64,000 bases of DNA from Marinobacter sp050379415 (lineage in GTDB: Bacteria > Pseudomonadota > Gammaproteobacteria > Pseudomonadales > Oleiphilaceae), in assembly GCF_050379415.1 (NCBI RefSeq), contig NZ_JBNRLS010000001.1, forward strand, positions 806,001-870,000. Direction: 5' to 3'. The position numbers and the translations under genes are program-made. The notes under the pieces are model-generated. The model made no database searches. It was not told the origin of the DNA and was given only the letters and a program-made list of their open reading frames with translations. Shown here one piece after another: positions 24,418 through 32,684 of the stretch (positions are counted from its first letter, which is position 1; each line of letters starts with the position of its first letter).

Positions 24418-25690
24418 GGCGGGCATCCTCACTGGCCGCTGTGGAAACTGACGGGACAACCGCTCTGCGGCCGCCGATGCCCATGGCCTTGCGGGCAAAC
24501 CAGCGTTTGGCACCGGGCATCAGGTCAAGTCCGACCAGTCCGGCATCCCGTGCCGTGGCCACCGGCAACAGGGACTGCCCGAAGATCCGGATCAGCGAGT
24601 CCGAGAACTGCACCGTCTGCAGCCAGTCCCTGCGATGGCGCCGCTGGTATTCACCGAGCACCGACAACTCACCAATCGAACGGCCCTCGTCCACAGCTTG
24701 CCGGAACTGTTCCACCAGGGTCATCAATCCTCGGAGGGCCAGATTGAAACCCTGCCCGGCCACCGGATGCAGGGCGTGGGCGGCATTGCCCACCAGCGCC
24801 ACACCCGGCCGCACGGCCTCATCCACGGTGGTCAGTTTCAGCGGATAATGACCGCACTGGCCGATCCGGGTAAACCGACCCAACCGCCAGCCAAACCTGT
24901 CCTGCAAACGCTGGCACTTCTGTTCGTCCGACAGCTCCAGCACCTCCGACAGTGCCTCATCGGTCAGGGTCCACACGAGAGCCGACTGGTTTTCCGGCCG
25001 GCGAGGCGAGCCATGGGGCAACAACGCCATCGGACCATCCCCGGTAAACCGTTCATAGGCAGTAAACTGGTGGGATTCACCGGTGGAGACATTGGCAATC
25101 AGCGCATTCTGCCCGTAGTTTTCGGTGCGGGCGACAAAGCCAAGTTTCTCCCGCAGGCCGGAACGGCCACCATCGGCAACCACCAGACACTGCCCTGTCA
25201 AGGACTGCTCCTGGCCGTCCTTGCGGATCAGAACGTCCACGCCGGCCGCTGTCGGTGTCATGTCCACAACTTCCGCCGGCGCCTGCCACTGCACACCGGT
25301 ATCGAGCAACGCCCGCATCAGGCACAGCCCCATCCAGCGGTTGTCGGCCACATAGCCCAGGGCATGCTGGTGATGATCTTCCGCATGCAGTCGGGTGGCA
25401 CCGAAGTGGCCGCGGTCGGAAACATGGATATGGTGGATGGGCGTGGCGTGTTCCGACAATGCCTGCCAGAGCCCCAGCTCTTCGAAGATCAGCCTCGAAC
25501 CCCAGGACAACGCCGTGGAACGGGCGTCATAGCTGGGCTGGTAGTCCTCCGGCAGCGCTTCCGGAGATAGCGGAAAGGTCTCCACTACCGTTACCCGAAG
25601 CTCGGGCACCGTCCGTGCGAGCGCCAGGGCCAGGGTAGCGCCGGCCAGGCCGCCGCCGGCAATGATCAGGTCAGTCTGGAGTGCGGTCAC
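24407..25690 (-). CDS. ubiH: 2-octaprenyl-6-methoxyphenol hydroxylase UbiH
   Basis: A 427-residue FAD monooxygenase for the C1 hydroxylation of ubiquinone synthesis. The N-terminal dinucleotide motif DLIIAGGGLAGATLALALA, the DG motif LVVADGGRSGLREKLGF and GVALVGNAAHALHPVAGQGFNLALRG are clear. It starts 4 bases after pepP on the minus strand, matching the E. coli order. The C-terminal tail of about 25 residues beyond the family core is Ser/Ala-rich and of no known role. Confidence 0.93.
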   Translation of the reverse strand: MTALQTDLIIAGGGLAGATLALALARTVPELRVTVVETFPLSPEALPEDYQPSYDARSTALSWGSRLIFEELGLWQALSEHATPIHHIHVSDRGHFGATRLHAEDHHQHALGYVADNRWMGLCLMRALLDTGVQWQAPAEVVDMTPTAAGVDVLIRKDGQEQSLTGQCLVVADGGRSGLREKLGFVARTENYGQNALIANVSTGESHQFTAYERFTGDGPMALLPHGSPRRPENQSALVWTLTDEALSEVLELSDEQKCQRLQDRFGWRLGRFTRIGQCGHYPLKLTTVDEAVRPGVALVGNAAHALHPVAGQGFNLALRGLMTLVEQFRQAVDEGRSIGELSVLGEYQRRHRRDWLQTVQFSDSLIRIFGQSLLPVATARDAGLVGLDLMPGAKRWFARKAMGIGGRRAVVPSVSTAASEDARHDR

Positions 25691-25694
25691 CGTG

Positions 25695-27026
25695 TCAGTC
25701 CGCCATCAACGCTTCAATATCGGCAATGGTCTTGGGCACCTCATCGGTCAGGACGCGGCAACCGTCTTTGGTAACCACTACGTCGTCCTCGATGCGAATA
25801 CCGATACCACGCCACTTTTCGTCCACACTGGAGTTGTCCGGCGCAATATACAGGCCGGGCTCCACGGTCAGGACCATACCGGGCTCCAGCTCTCGCCAGG
25901 CCTCACCAATGCGGTAGTCGCCCACGTCATGCACATCCAGGCCCAGCCAGTGGCCGGTGCGGTGCATGAAGAACGGCTTATAGGCTTCCTGCTCGATGGC
26001 CTCATCCACCGTTCCAGACAACAGCCCCAGCTCAATCAGGCCCTGGGTGAGCACCTTGAGCGCCGCCTCATGGGCATGATTCCAGTGGTTACCCGGCCGA
26101 ACAGCGTCAATCGCCTCGTACTGAGCCGCCAGCACCACCTCATACAGAGCACGTTGCTCCGGGCTGAACTTGCCGCTGACCGGGAAGGTGCGGGTAATGT
26201 CCGAGGCGTAACATTCCAGCTCACAGCCGGCATCGATCAGCACCAGGTCCCCTTCTTTCAGGGGTGCGCTGTTCTCGATGTAATGCAGGGTGCAGCCATT
26301 GGCGCCACTGCCCACGATCGACGGGTAAGCGGTGGACCGGACACCGTGCTCCATAAAGGTATGGATCAGGGTGGCTTCCAGGTTGTATTCAAAACCACCC
26401 TGGCGCGCCCGTTTCATGGCGTTGCGATGGGCCTCCGCACTGATCTTGCCGGCCTTGGCCATCACCTTGATCTCGTTAGAGCTCTTGTACAGGCGCAGAT
26501 CGTGGAGCAGATGCTCCAGGGCCACAAACTCCCCGGGGGGATGGGCTCCGGTGCGCACCTTGCTGCGGATGGTCTTGACCCACTCCATGACCCGGTGATC
26601 GAAGCTCTGATCCTTGCCGAGGGGGTAATAGACCCGGCTGCGGCCCTCGATCATGCCCGGCAGGATGTCGTCGATATCCGAAATCGGGAAGGCATCGTCC
26701 AGACCAAACCGCTCGATGGCGCCTTCGGGACCGCATAGAAAACCGTCCCACAGCTCTTTCTCCGGGTGGCGTTCCTTGCAGAACAGCACCGCCTCGCCAT
26801 GTTCACGACCGGGAATCAGGGCCAGCACCGCCTCGGGCTCACCAAAGCCGGTCAGATACTGGAAGTCACTGTCCTGCCGGAAGGGATGGAGTACATCCCG
26901 GTTACGCACCCGCTCCGGGGCCGCTGGCAGGATGGCAATACTGTCCGGCGCCATGCGCTCCATCAGCTTGCGGCGGCGCTCGGCGAACTCCTTGACGGGT
27001 ATCATGGACGACATAGATTCTCCCAT
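25695..27026 (-). CDS. pepP: Xaa-Pro aminopeptidase PepP
   Basis: A 443-residue metallopeptidase that removes N-terminal residues preceding proline. The pita-bread fold metal ligands are visible: LIDAGCELECYASDITRTF (two Asp), HRTGHWLGLDVHDVG (His), LTVEPGLYI (Glu) and GIGIRIEDDVVV (Glu). The N-terminal domain has FAERRRKLMERM and the creatinase-like region. Starts at 27026, 15 bases after ygfB; internal ATGs a few residues in (MSSMIPVKEF) are alternative starts. Confidence 0.95.
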   Translation of the reverse strand: MGESMSSMIPVKEFAERRRKLMERMAPDSIAILPAAPERVRNRDVLHPFRQDSDFQYLTGFGEPEAVLALIPGREHGEAVLFCKERHPEKELWDGFLCGPEGAIERFGLDDAFPISDIDDILPGMIEGRSRVYYPLGKDQSFDHRVMEWVKTIRSKVRTGAHPPGEFVALEHLLHDLRLYKSSNEIKVMAKAGKISAEAHRNAMKRARQGGFEYNLEATLIHTFMEHGVRSTAYPSIVGSGANGCTLHYIENSAPLKEGDLVLIDAGCELECYASDITRTFPVSGKFSPEQRALYEVVLAAQYEAIDAVRPGNHWNHAHEAALKVLTQGLIELGLLSGTVDEAIEQEAYKPFFMHRTGHWLGLDVHDVGDYRIGEAWRELEPGMVLTVEPGLYIAPDNSSVDEKWRGIGIRIEDDVVVTKDGCRVLTDEVPKTIADIEALMAD

Positions 27027-27041
27027 AGTTCTGGACCCGGC

Positions 27042-27644
27042 TCAGTGCAGGGTCGGCGAATCGGAGGCCGGCTTCTCCGGGGCATTGAATTCGGTAAATA
27101 CGGCCAGGGCCCCGAGCCGGACATACTCGGTGATTTCCAGCAGCTGCTGTTCGCTTTCTTCGTCCGCTTCCTCATCCTCGGACAGCTGGCTGATCGCTAC
27201 CATGTCCTCAATCAGTTCCCGGATCTCGTCCGGAGCCTGCCCCAGAGATTCTCCGGCGGTCAGGGCCATGCCCTCGAGGAATCCGCGGACCCAGGCCACC
27301 AGCGCTTCCAGCCGCTGCTCAATGGCGTAATCGTCATCCGGTAGTAAAGGATGGAAACTCATGTCGGCCGATTGCAAGAGCGCCAGGGTCTGTTCGTAGG
27401 CTTTATTCATGAAGGGCGCCAGGTCGTCGGATTCTTCAGCTGCGTCTTCCGGGAGACCCATATGCTCGCACACCATGCTCAGCCATTCAGGTTCCTGGAT
27501 ACGGGAACCGGCGGCGAGCCGACCACACAGTGCGCCGTGGAGCTCTGAGGGGTGGCTGAAGGCCTGGTGGGCGGTAAAGACGTTGGCCCAGCGTTCGAAT
27601 TCTGCAGCGCGGGCGGCGCCGGAAGAGGTGTCGGATTCGGACAT
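27042..27644 (-). CDS. ygfB: YgfB/YecA family protein (UPF0149)
   Basis: A 200-residue acidic helical protein with the UPF0149 patterns SELHGALCGRLAAG, WVRGFLEGMALTAG and SEDEEADEESEQQLLEITEYVRLGAL. E. coli YgfB has a similar place upstream of pepP; in Pseudomonas aeruginosa YgfB lowers expression of the ampDh3 gene, so a regulatory role is possible. First gene of the minus-strand operon. Confidence 0.9.
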   Translation of the reverse strand: MSESDTSSGAARAAEFERWANVFTAHQAFSHPSELHGALCGRLAAGSRIQEPEWLSMVCEHMGLPEDAAEESDDLAPFMNKAYEQTLALLQSADMSFHPLLPDDDYAIEQRLEALVAWVRGFLEGMALTAGESLGQAPDEIRELIEDMVAISQLSEDEEADEESEQQLLEITEYVRLGALAVFTEFNAPEKPASDSPTLH

Positions 27645-27744
27645 GAATCAAGACAATCCTGTGTTGTTGAATGAAGTTCCTATCCTAGCATTCAGGCGAC
27701 ACCAAGGCACTTGCCGCTTGCTTTTGCTGCCGGGAAACCACAAT

Positions 27745-27761
27745 ATGTTATAACATAACAT
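27745..27761 (+). promoter_or_regulatory. Zur box upstream of zrgA-like gene
   Basis: ATGTTATAACATAACAT matches the gammaproteobacterial Zur operator core ATGTTATANTATAACAT at 16 of 17 positions. It ends 15 bases before the ATG of the DUF2796/ZrgA-like gene and so probably overlaps its promoter, where Zur-Zn would block transcription when zinc is ample. The function of the adjoining genes supports the reading. Confidence 0.85.
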
Positions 27762-27776
27762 CATCGACTGGAGAGC

Positions 27777-28328
27777 ATGATGAAACGACCCGGATACCGA
27801 TTGCTTTTGCTGCCCTTGACCCTACTCGCCGCCGCAGCCACTTCCGGCGAAAACCCCGGCGCCCACCAGCACGGACACGCCGAACTGTCGTTCGCGGTTG
27901 ATGGCAGCAAGGTAGAAGTTATGTTTGCCTCACCCGCCTACAACGTGGTGGGCTTCGAGCATGAAGTCAGAACCGAAGCCCAGAGCCAGGCACTGAATGA
28001 AGCGAACGACTGGTTCGCCGGAACACCGTTGATCAATACCCCGGACGGCACCTGCTCCGTGATCAGCTCGGATGTACATCACAGCGGCCAGGAACAGGAA
28101 CACGAGGGCAGAGAAGACGACCACGGGGATCACGGTGGCGGCCATTCGGCCTTTGAAGTCATCCAGACACTGGAATGCCCCGGCGTGCAGGATGCCAGTA
28201 CCCTGACCACCCCGCTGACCACCCGGTTTGAACGCCTTGAGCACCTGCAGGCGCAGTGGGCCGGCGCCACGTCACAGGGCGCAACACGCCTGGAGCATGG
28301 CGAACGAACCATCGAACTCCGACAATAA
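27777..28328 (+). CDS. zrgA: ZrgA-like (DUF2796) zinc uptake periplasmic protein
   Basis: A 183-residue exported protein: basic N-terminus and hydrophobic core (residues 4-23), then the DUF2796 pattern HQHGHAELSFAVDG. A His-, Asp- and Glu-rich stretch (about 101-123, ending DDHGDHGGGH) is a likely zinc-binding loop. In Vibrio, ZrgA works with an ABC ATPase and permease (ZrgB, ZrgC) in zinc uptake; such an ABC pair lies just downstream at 28920-30904. ATG at 27777 or 27780 could be the start. Its stop is one base from the stop of the convergent DUF3299 gene. Confidence 0.84.
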   Translation: MMKRPGYRLLLLPLTLLAAAATSGENPGAHQHGHAELSFAVDGSKVEVMFASPAYNVVGFEHEVRTEAQSQALNEANDWFAGTPLINTPDGTCSVISSDVHHSGQEQEHEGREDDHGDHGGGHSAFEVIQTLECPGVQDASTLTTPLTTRFERLEHLQAQWAGATSQGATRLEHGERTIELRQ

Positions 28329-28329
28329 C

Positions 28330-28854
28330 CTACTCCGTGTAGGGCGTCACGCTGTTGGCAACCATGGAGTAGGAGGAGGTGCCGATCTCATTCTCGGTGC
28401 GATCGATCACCAGGGTGCCCTCGATCCATACCGGGTCATACAGGGCTTCGAGATAGAAGCCCTCCTGGTATTTCACGTGGATAATCTGGTTGGGCGGGGG
28501 CGGTGGCACATGGATGCAGGCGCCGTAATAGGGGACCAGGAAGAATTCCAGGATCTTCATGTCGTTGGTGGTTTTCAGTGGCACGACAAAGCCGGGAATC
28601 CGCCCCTCCACGTTACCCATTTCCGGAACCACACGCCCGGTCATGATTTCATCGGGCAGGATGGTCGGGCCATCGCCCTCGTGCTCGACTTCTGGCATAT
28701 TTTCCAGCAGCGCCAGATCCTCGGCGGGCATGAGTTCAAGCCAGTCAATCTCACGGGGCTCCGCGGCCATGGAGACGGAGGCAAATCCGAGCAAGGCCGC
28801 CAGGACCAGGCTGACGAAACGATACGAAGGGAAGGCATGGAACAACATCAACAA
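28330..28854 (-). CDS. DUF3299 domain secreted protein
   Basis: A 174-residue exported protein (signal sequence about residues 10-30, FVSLVLAALLGFASVSMAA) with the DUF3299 core: IDWLELMPAEDLALL, GFVVPLK, EFFLVPYYGACIHVPPPPPNQI. Proteins of this family are found beside zrgABC-type zinc loci, role unknown. The Cys-His pair in GACIHVPPPP may bind metal. Here it is on the opposite strand to the rest of the zinc cluster: convergent with zrgA and divergent from the ATPase, which is unusual for an operon member. Confidence 0.82.
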   Translation of the reverse strand: MLMLFHAFPSYRFVSLVLAALLGFASVSMAAEPREIDWLELMPAEDLALLENMPEVEHEGDGPTILPDEIMTGRVVPEMGNVEGRIPGFVVPLKTTNDMKILEFFLVPYYGACIHVPPPPPNQIIHVKYQEGFYLEALYDPVWIEGTLVIDRTENEIGTSSYSMVANSVTPYTE

Positions 28855-28919
28855 GGTTACTCCTGGGGTTCAGATTCCGGACCAGCAAGTATCATACACT
28901 GGGGACGACGATCACCAAC

Positions 28920-29633
28920 ATGACCAGCACGACAGAAACCCACCACAATAGGGCTAACGAGGGGGAGCTTGCCCTTGAGACCCGGGACCTTGGCTTCCAA
29001 TGGGCCGCGACTCAACCCATGCTCCGTTTTCCGGATCTGGCCATCCCCCGCGGAGAACACCTGTTCCTTCAAGGCGCCAGCGGCAGCGGCAAAAGCACGC
29101 TGCTGAGCCTGTTATCCGGCATGCAGGTACCCCACTCCGGCTCGGTGAGCATTCTCGATTCCGAACTGCAGTACCTGGGCTCAGGCGCACGGGACCGTTT
29201 CCGCGCCGACCATATCGGCGTAATTTTCCAGCAGTTCAACCTGGTGCCCTACCTGAGCGCCCTGGCGAACGTTACCCTGCCCTGTCGCCTGTCCCGCGTT
29301 CGTCTTGCACAAACCCGGCCCGACCCCGACTCCGCTGCCAAAGAGCTGCTCAGGTTACTGGCCATCCCCGAGGATCACTGGCATCGCAAGGTCACCCGCC
29401 TTTCCATCGGGCAGCAGCAACGGATTGCCGCGGCCCGGGCACTGATAGGCAGCCCCGGCATTATCCTCGCGGACGAGCCGACCTCCGCGCTGGATTCCGA
29501 TAACCGGGACCGCTTCCTGGACCTGTTGCTTGGTCTGGCCAACGAACGGGACGCCTCGGTGGTTTTTGTCAGCCATGACCGCAGCCTGAGCAGCCATTTC
29601 CATCATCAGGTCCATCTGGGAGGTGAATCATGA
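28920..29633 (+). CDS. ABC transporter ATP-binding protein (LolD/MacB-like, zinc locus)
   Basis: A 237-residue ABC ATPase with Walker A GASGSGKSTLL, Q-loop VIFQQFNLVPYLSALANV, signature LSIGQQQRIAAARAL, Walker B GIILADEPTSALD and VVFVSHDRSL. Similar to the LolD/FtsE group and to the ATPase of the Vibrio Zrg system. An N-terminal extension of about 17 residues (TSTTETHHNRANEGE) precedes the core; no strong ribosome site is visible before 28920. It overlaps the permease gene by 4 bases. Confidence 0.87.
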   Translation: MTSTTETHHNRANEGELALETRDLGFQWAATQPMLRFPDLAIPRGEHLFLQGASGSGKSTLLSLLSGMQVPHSGSVSILDSELQYLGSGARDRFRADHIGVIFQQFNLVPYLSALANVTLPCRLSRVRLAQTRPDPDSAAKELLRLLAIPEDHWHRKVTRLSIGQQQRIAAARALIGSPGIILADEPTSALDSDNRDRFLDLLLGLANERDASVVFVSHDRSLSSHFHHQVHLGGES

Positions 29634-30904
29634 AAACCGGGCTGGCCTTTTCCCTGGCCCTGGCGAGCCTCTGGCACCGGCGCCGTGTCCTGGCCCTGGT
29701 GTGCCTGACCCTCACCCTGAGTGTCAGCCTTCTGCTAGGCATTCAGTACCTGCGCACCGAAATCCGGCAGTCGTTCACCAGCACCATCAGCGGCACCGAT
29801 CTGATTGTCGGGGCCCGCAGCGGCCAGCTGAACCTGCTGCTGTACACCGTGTTCCACATTGGCGATGCCACCAACAATATCCGCTGGTCCACCTTCCAGA
29901 AACTTCAGGAAGACCAACGAATTGACTGGCTGATTCCAATTTCCCTGGGCGACAGTTACCGGGGCTATCGGGTAGTGGCCACGGACAGCAACTTCCCCGA
30001 ACACTTCCGCTATGGCCAGGACCAGCCGGTCATCCTGGCCGAAGGCGAATGGTTCAGTGACGTGTTCCACGTCGTGCTCGGTGCCGGCGTGGCCCGGGAG
30101 CTCGGGCACCAGCCCGGCGAAGAGATCATCCTGTCCCACGGCGGCGGCAGGACCAGTTTCTCCAACCACGAGGACACTCCGTTCCGGATCACCGGCATTC
30201 TGGAGTCCACCGGCACCCCGGTCGACCAGGCGGTGTACATCAGCCTGGGAGGCATGGAGGCCATGCACGTGGGCTGGGAATCCGGCGTGGCCCTTCCGGG
30301 CCGAACCCTGACCCTGGAAAAAGCCCAGGGGATGACCTTTACCCCGGACGCCATCACAGCCGCCTATGTGGGGCTGAAGTCCCCTGTGCTCACCTTTCAG
30401 CTCCAGCGCGCCCTGAACCAGTCGGCAGAAGAGCCCCTGTCCGCCATTCTCCCCGGCGTTGCCCTGAGCGAACTGTGGCGCCTGATGGGGCAATTTGAAA
30501 AAGCCCTGCTGGGTATTACCGGCTTCGTGGTCATTACCAGCCTGGCGGGACTGGTGGCAGTACTGTTGACACTGCAGACCCAGCGGGCCCATGAGATCGC
30601 GGTCCTCCGCGCCACCGGCGCGTCAACGGGGCTGGTGGCCTCCCTGCACGTGATCGAATGTGTTGCCCTGGCGCTGGTCTCCTGCCTGCTTGCGCTGGCG
30701 GTGGGTGCCGCCCTGCTCACGAGCATTGCTCCCTGGCTACTGGACAACTACGGCATCAACCTGACACTCCGGCCCCTGAACCCGACCGAATGGGCATTGC
30801 TCGCAACCGTACCGGCCGCGGCCGCGCTGGTCGGCCTGCTGCCGGCGTTCGGCACCTGGCGCAGGACCCGCACCCAGGGTCTCGGGGAGATCAGCGGGCA
30901 GTGA
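29630..30904 (+). CDS. FtsX-like ABC permease (zinc locus)
   Basis: A 424-residue permease of the MacB/LolC/FtsX class: one N-terminal membrane helix (about 20-40), a large periplasmic MacB_PCD-like domain (about 45-270, starting SFTSTISGTDLIVGARSG), then an FtsX domain with three helices (about 290-400; RAHEIAVLRATGAS is the coupling segment). Such permeases do mechanotransmission or extraction rather than classical import, so how the Zrg system helps zinc uptake is unclear. It forms an operon with the ATPase. Confidence 0.87.
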   Translation: MKTGLAFSLALASLWHRRRVLALVCLTLTLSVSLLLGIQYLRTEIRQSFTSTISGTDLIVGARSGQLNLLLYTVFHIGDATNNIRWSTFQKLQEDQRIDWLIPISLGDSYRGYRVVATDSNFPEHFRYGQDQPVILAEGEWFSDVFHVVLGAGVARELGHQPGEEIILSHGGGRTSFSNHEDTPFRITGILESTGTPVDQAVYISLGGMEAMHVGWESGVALPGRTLTLEKAQGMTFTPDAITAAYVGLKSPVLTFQLQRALNQSAEEPLSAILPGVALSELWRLMGQFEKALLGITGFVVITSLAGLVAVLLTLQTQRAHEIAVLRATGASTGLVASLHVIECVALALVSCLLALAVGAALLTSIAPWLLDNYGINLTLRPLNPTEWALLATVPAAAALVGLLPAFGTWRRTRTQGLGEISGQ

Positions 30905-30942
30905 TCGCCGTCACGCCCGGGCTGCTATGACAACCCTGTAAA

Positions 30943-30971
30943 TTGACCGACTTAGCGTCCACACTTATAGT
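30943..30971 (+). promoter_or_regulatory. Probable sigma-70 promoter of TIGR02449-zapA
   Basis: TTGACC (30943-30948), a 17-base spacer and TATAGT (30966-30971) lie 36 bases before the start of the small coiled-coil gene. The match to consensus is good (5 of 6 in each hexamer). Confidence 0.6.
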
Positions 30972-31006
30972 TATTTGCATTCATAACAATCGATGTTGGG
31001 CACGCC

Positions 31007-31213
31007 ATGGAACAGTCCGAAGTACAGGCATTAGCGGACAAGCTGGAAAAGCTGATCGAACGCTGTCAGAAACTGGAGCGGGATAACGCCATGCTGCGGG
31101 AGCTCCAGGACGACTGGAACCGGGAGCGGGCCCAGCTGGTACACAAGAACGATCTTGCCAAAAACAAGATCGAAGCCATGATTGGCCGCCTGCGGGCACT
31201 GGAGCACCACTGA
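31007..31213 (+). CDS. TIGR02449 family coiled-coil protein, ZapB-like
   Basis: A 68-residue, almost wholly coiled-coil protein (LADKLEKLIERCQKLERDN, heptad Leu/Ile pattern to the end), matching the TIGR02449 family that precedes zapA in many gammaproteobacteria. It resembles ZapB in size and predicted structure and may work at the Z-ring with ZapA; this is inference from context. The stop overlaps the zapA start by one base. Confidence 0.85.
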   Translation: MEQSEVQALADKLEKLIERCQKLERDNAMLRELQDDWNRERAQLVHKNDLAKNKIEAMIGRLRALEHH

Positions 31214-31509
31214 TGTCTAAGCAATCCACCACCGTTGAGGTGAAGATTCTCGACAAGGAATACCTGGTTGCCTGCCCGGAAGAAGAGCAAGAAGCCCTGA
31301 TTCGCGCCGCCAGGCATCTGGACCACAAAATGCGGGAAATCCGTTCCAGCGGCAAGGTGTTCGGCGTTGAACGCATTGCCGTGATGGCAGCGCTGAACAT
31401 TACCCACGAGCTGCTGGAGCAGGATTCCATGTCCGACGCCACCAGCTCGATTCTCAAGGCCATGGACAGCAAGCTCGATGATGCCCTCGGGGAAAATACG
31501 GGTCACTGA
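31213..31509 (+). CDS. zapA: Cell division protein ZapA
   Basis: A 98-residue protein that crosslinks FtsZ filaments. The globular head (VEVKILDKEYLVACPEEEQEALIRAARHLDHKMREIR) and the following helix (GVERIAVMAALNITHELLEQ) match the family. Its usual gene order, zapA then 6S RNA then the formyl-THF cyclo-ligase gene, is intact here. Confidence 0.95.
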   Translation: MSKQSTTVEVKILDKEYLVACPEEEQEALIRAARHLDHKMREIRSSGKVFGVERIAVMAALNITHELLEQDSMSDATSSILKAMDSKLDDALGENTGH

Positions 31510-31523
31510 TTCCGGATCAGGTG

Positions 31524-31554
31524 TTGCAATTGGCCCCGGACCTGCCCGTATAAT
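31524..31554 (+). promoter_or_regulatory. Promoter of 6S RNA
   Basis: A consensus -10 TATAAT (31549-31554) lies about 8 bases before the mapped-by-homology 5' end of 6S RNA. The best -35 is TTGCAA (31524-31529) with a long 19-base spacer. Confidence 0.55.
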
Positions 31555-31561
31555 GAGATCA

Positions 31562-31742
31562 ACTTCCTGGGCTGTTCGCGATGGTCGGATACGTCCTCGA
31601 GCCGATGCGCACTACCCAGGTGGCTACTTCAGGGCATTGTGAGCACGTCCCCGACAGGGGAAAGCCTAATATGTCACAGCGGCCACCGACCTTGAACTCT
31701 GGGTTCAAGGGCCACATCCGATAACGGCAGCCCGGGAAGCTT
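31562..31742 (+). ncRNA. ssrS: 6S RNA
   Basis: A 6S regulatory RNA of about 180 nt that binds RNA polymerase-sigma70 and mimics an open promoter. The closing stem pairs CTTCCTGGGCTG (from 31563) with CAGCCCGGGAAG (ending 31739). The 3' strand carries the typical CCTTGAAC...GGTTCAAGGG hairpin, and GAGCACGTCC with AAAGCCT resembles the E. coli sequence. The location between zapA and fau is the conserved one. End positions are approximate. Confidence 0.9.
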
Positions 31743-31746
31743 TATT

Positions 31747-32394
31747 TTGAGCAAGTTTGTTCCTCCCCAACCGTTCGAATCCCACCCTGATAACCTGAAC
31801 CGAAGCCAGCTGCGCAAACACCTGCGCCAGCGGCGGCGCTCGCTGTCATTCGAAGAACAAATGCAGGCCTCGGAATACCTGGCGCTGAACCTGCTCAAGA
31901 ACCCGGACCTGCACCGAGCCCGGCACGTGGCCGTTTATCTGCCCAACGACGGCGAGATCGATCCCCATCTCTACATGGACATCGCCCGGCGTAAGGGTGT
32001 CAATTTCTATCTGCCGGTGCTGCATCCGATTCATACCGGCAAACTGGTGTTCAGCCCCTACTACGACGGGGTGGAACTGACCGCAAACCGTTTCGGTATT
32101 GCCGAGCCCGCGTTCAGCAAAGGGCTGCGTCGCCCGGCCTGGGCGCTGGATGCGGTACTGTTTCCACTGGTGGGCTTTGATGAGAATGGCGGGCGCCTGG
32201 GTATGGGCGGAGGATTCTATGACCGGACTTTTGCCTTCAGCCGGCTGCGGCCACGGCTGGCCCCCAAGCTGATCGGCCTGGCCCATGATTTCCAGAAAGT
32301 GAAAGCACTGCCGATAGAGCCCTGGGATGTGCCCCTGCACAGCGTGGTGACGGACCGGCGCTGTTACCGGTTCAGGCGGCCTGCCCCGGCCTGA
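31747..32394 (+). CDS. fau: 5-formyltetrahydrofolate cyclo-ligase
   Basis: A 215-residue enzyme (YgfA/Fau) that converts 5-formyl-THF to methenyl-THF. It has the N-terminal basic motif SQLRKHLRQRRRSLS, the substrate/ATP region VYLPNDGEIDPHLY and the signature GGRLGMGGGFYDRTF. The start is a TTG at 31747; no ATG occurs before the conserved N-terminal motif, so a rare start codon just after the 3' end of 6S RNA is the most likely choice. Co-transcription with 6S RNA is known in other species. Confidence 0.88.
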   Translation: MSKFVPPQPFESHPDNLNRSQLRKHLRQRRRSLSFEEQMQASEYLALNLLKNPDLHRARHVAVYLPNDGEIDPHLYMDIARRKGVNFYLPVLHPIHTGKLVFSPYYDGVELTANRFGIAEPAFSKGLRRPAWALDAVLFPLVGFDENGGRLGMGGGFYDRTFAFSRLRPRLAPKLIGLAHDFQKVKALPIEPWDVPLHSVVTDRRCYRFRRPAPA

Positions 32395-32528
32395 AGCGCG
32401 CTGATGGTCACGTTATCCTGATAACGAGGCTTGTCTTCCGAGGCATGGATAGAGGTAAATCCGGTTACTACAAGGCCGACAGCAAAAATCAGCACGATGG
32501 CTTTGATGATGTCAGGCTTGCCACCCAT
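32364..32528 (-). CDS. Small membrane-anchored hypothetical protein (54 aa)
   Basis: A short frame with AGGAAG upstream of its ATG at 32528. It would encode a 54-residue protein: a basic start, one hydrophobic helix (about 8-27, IIKAIVLIFAVGLVVTGFTS) and a polar tail beginning HASEDKPRYQDN. It overlaps the end of fau by 31 bases on the opposite strand. The upstream 150 bases are AT-rich and promoter-like. I do not recognise it; the ribosome site, membrane helix and spacing make it plausible. Confidence 0.5.
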   Translation of the reverse strand: MGGKPDIIKAIVLIFAVGLVVTGFTSIHASEDKPRYQDNVTISALQAGAGRLNR

Positions 32529-32684
32529 TTTTATTCTTCCTCGAACGCGGTTGGTAAATTATCGGAAAATCAGTCAACTATTCTCGCTTCCGAGAATTAG
32601 ACGAAAGACTAACACTTAACTCTGATTTTACAATTTTTGACTGATTAAAATTCGGTAAGAATCGCCAAACTCTGGGATTCAGAC

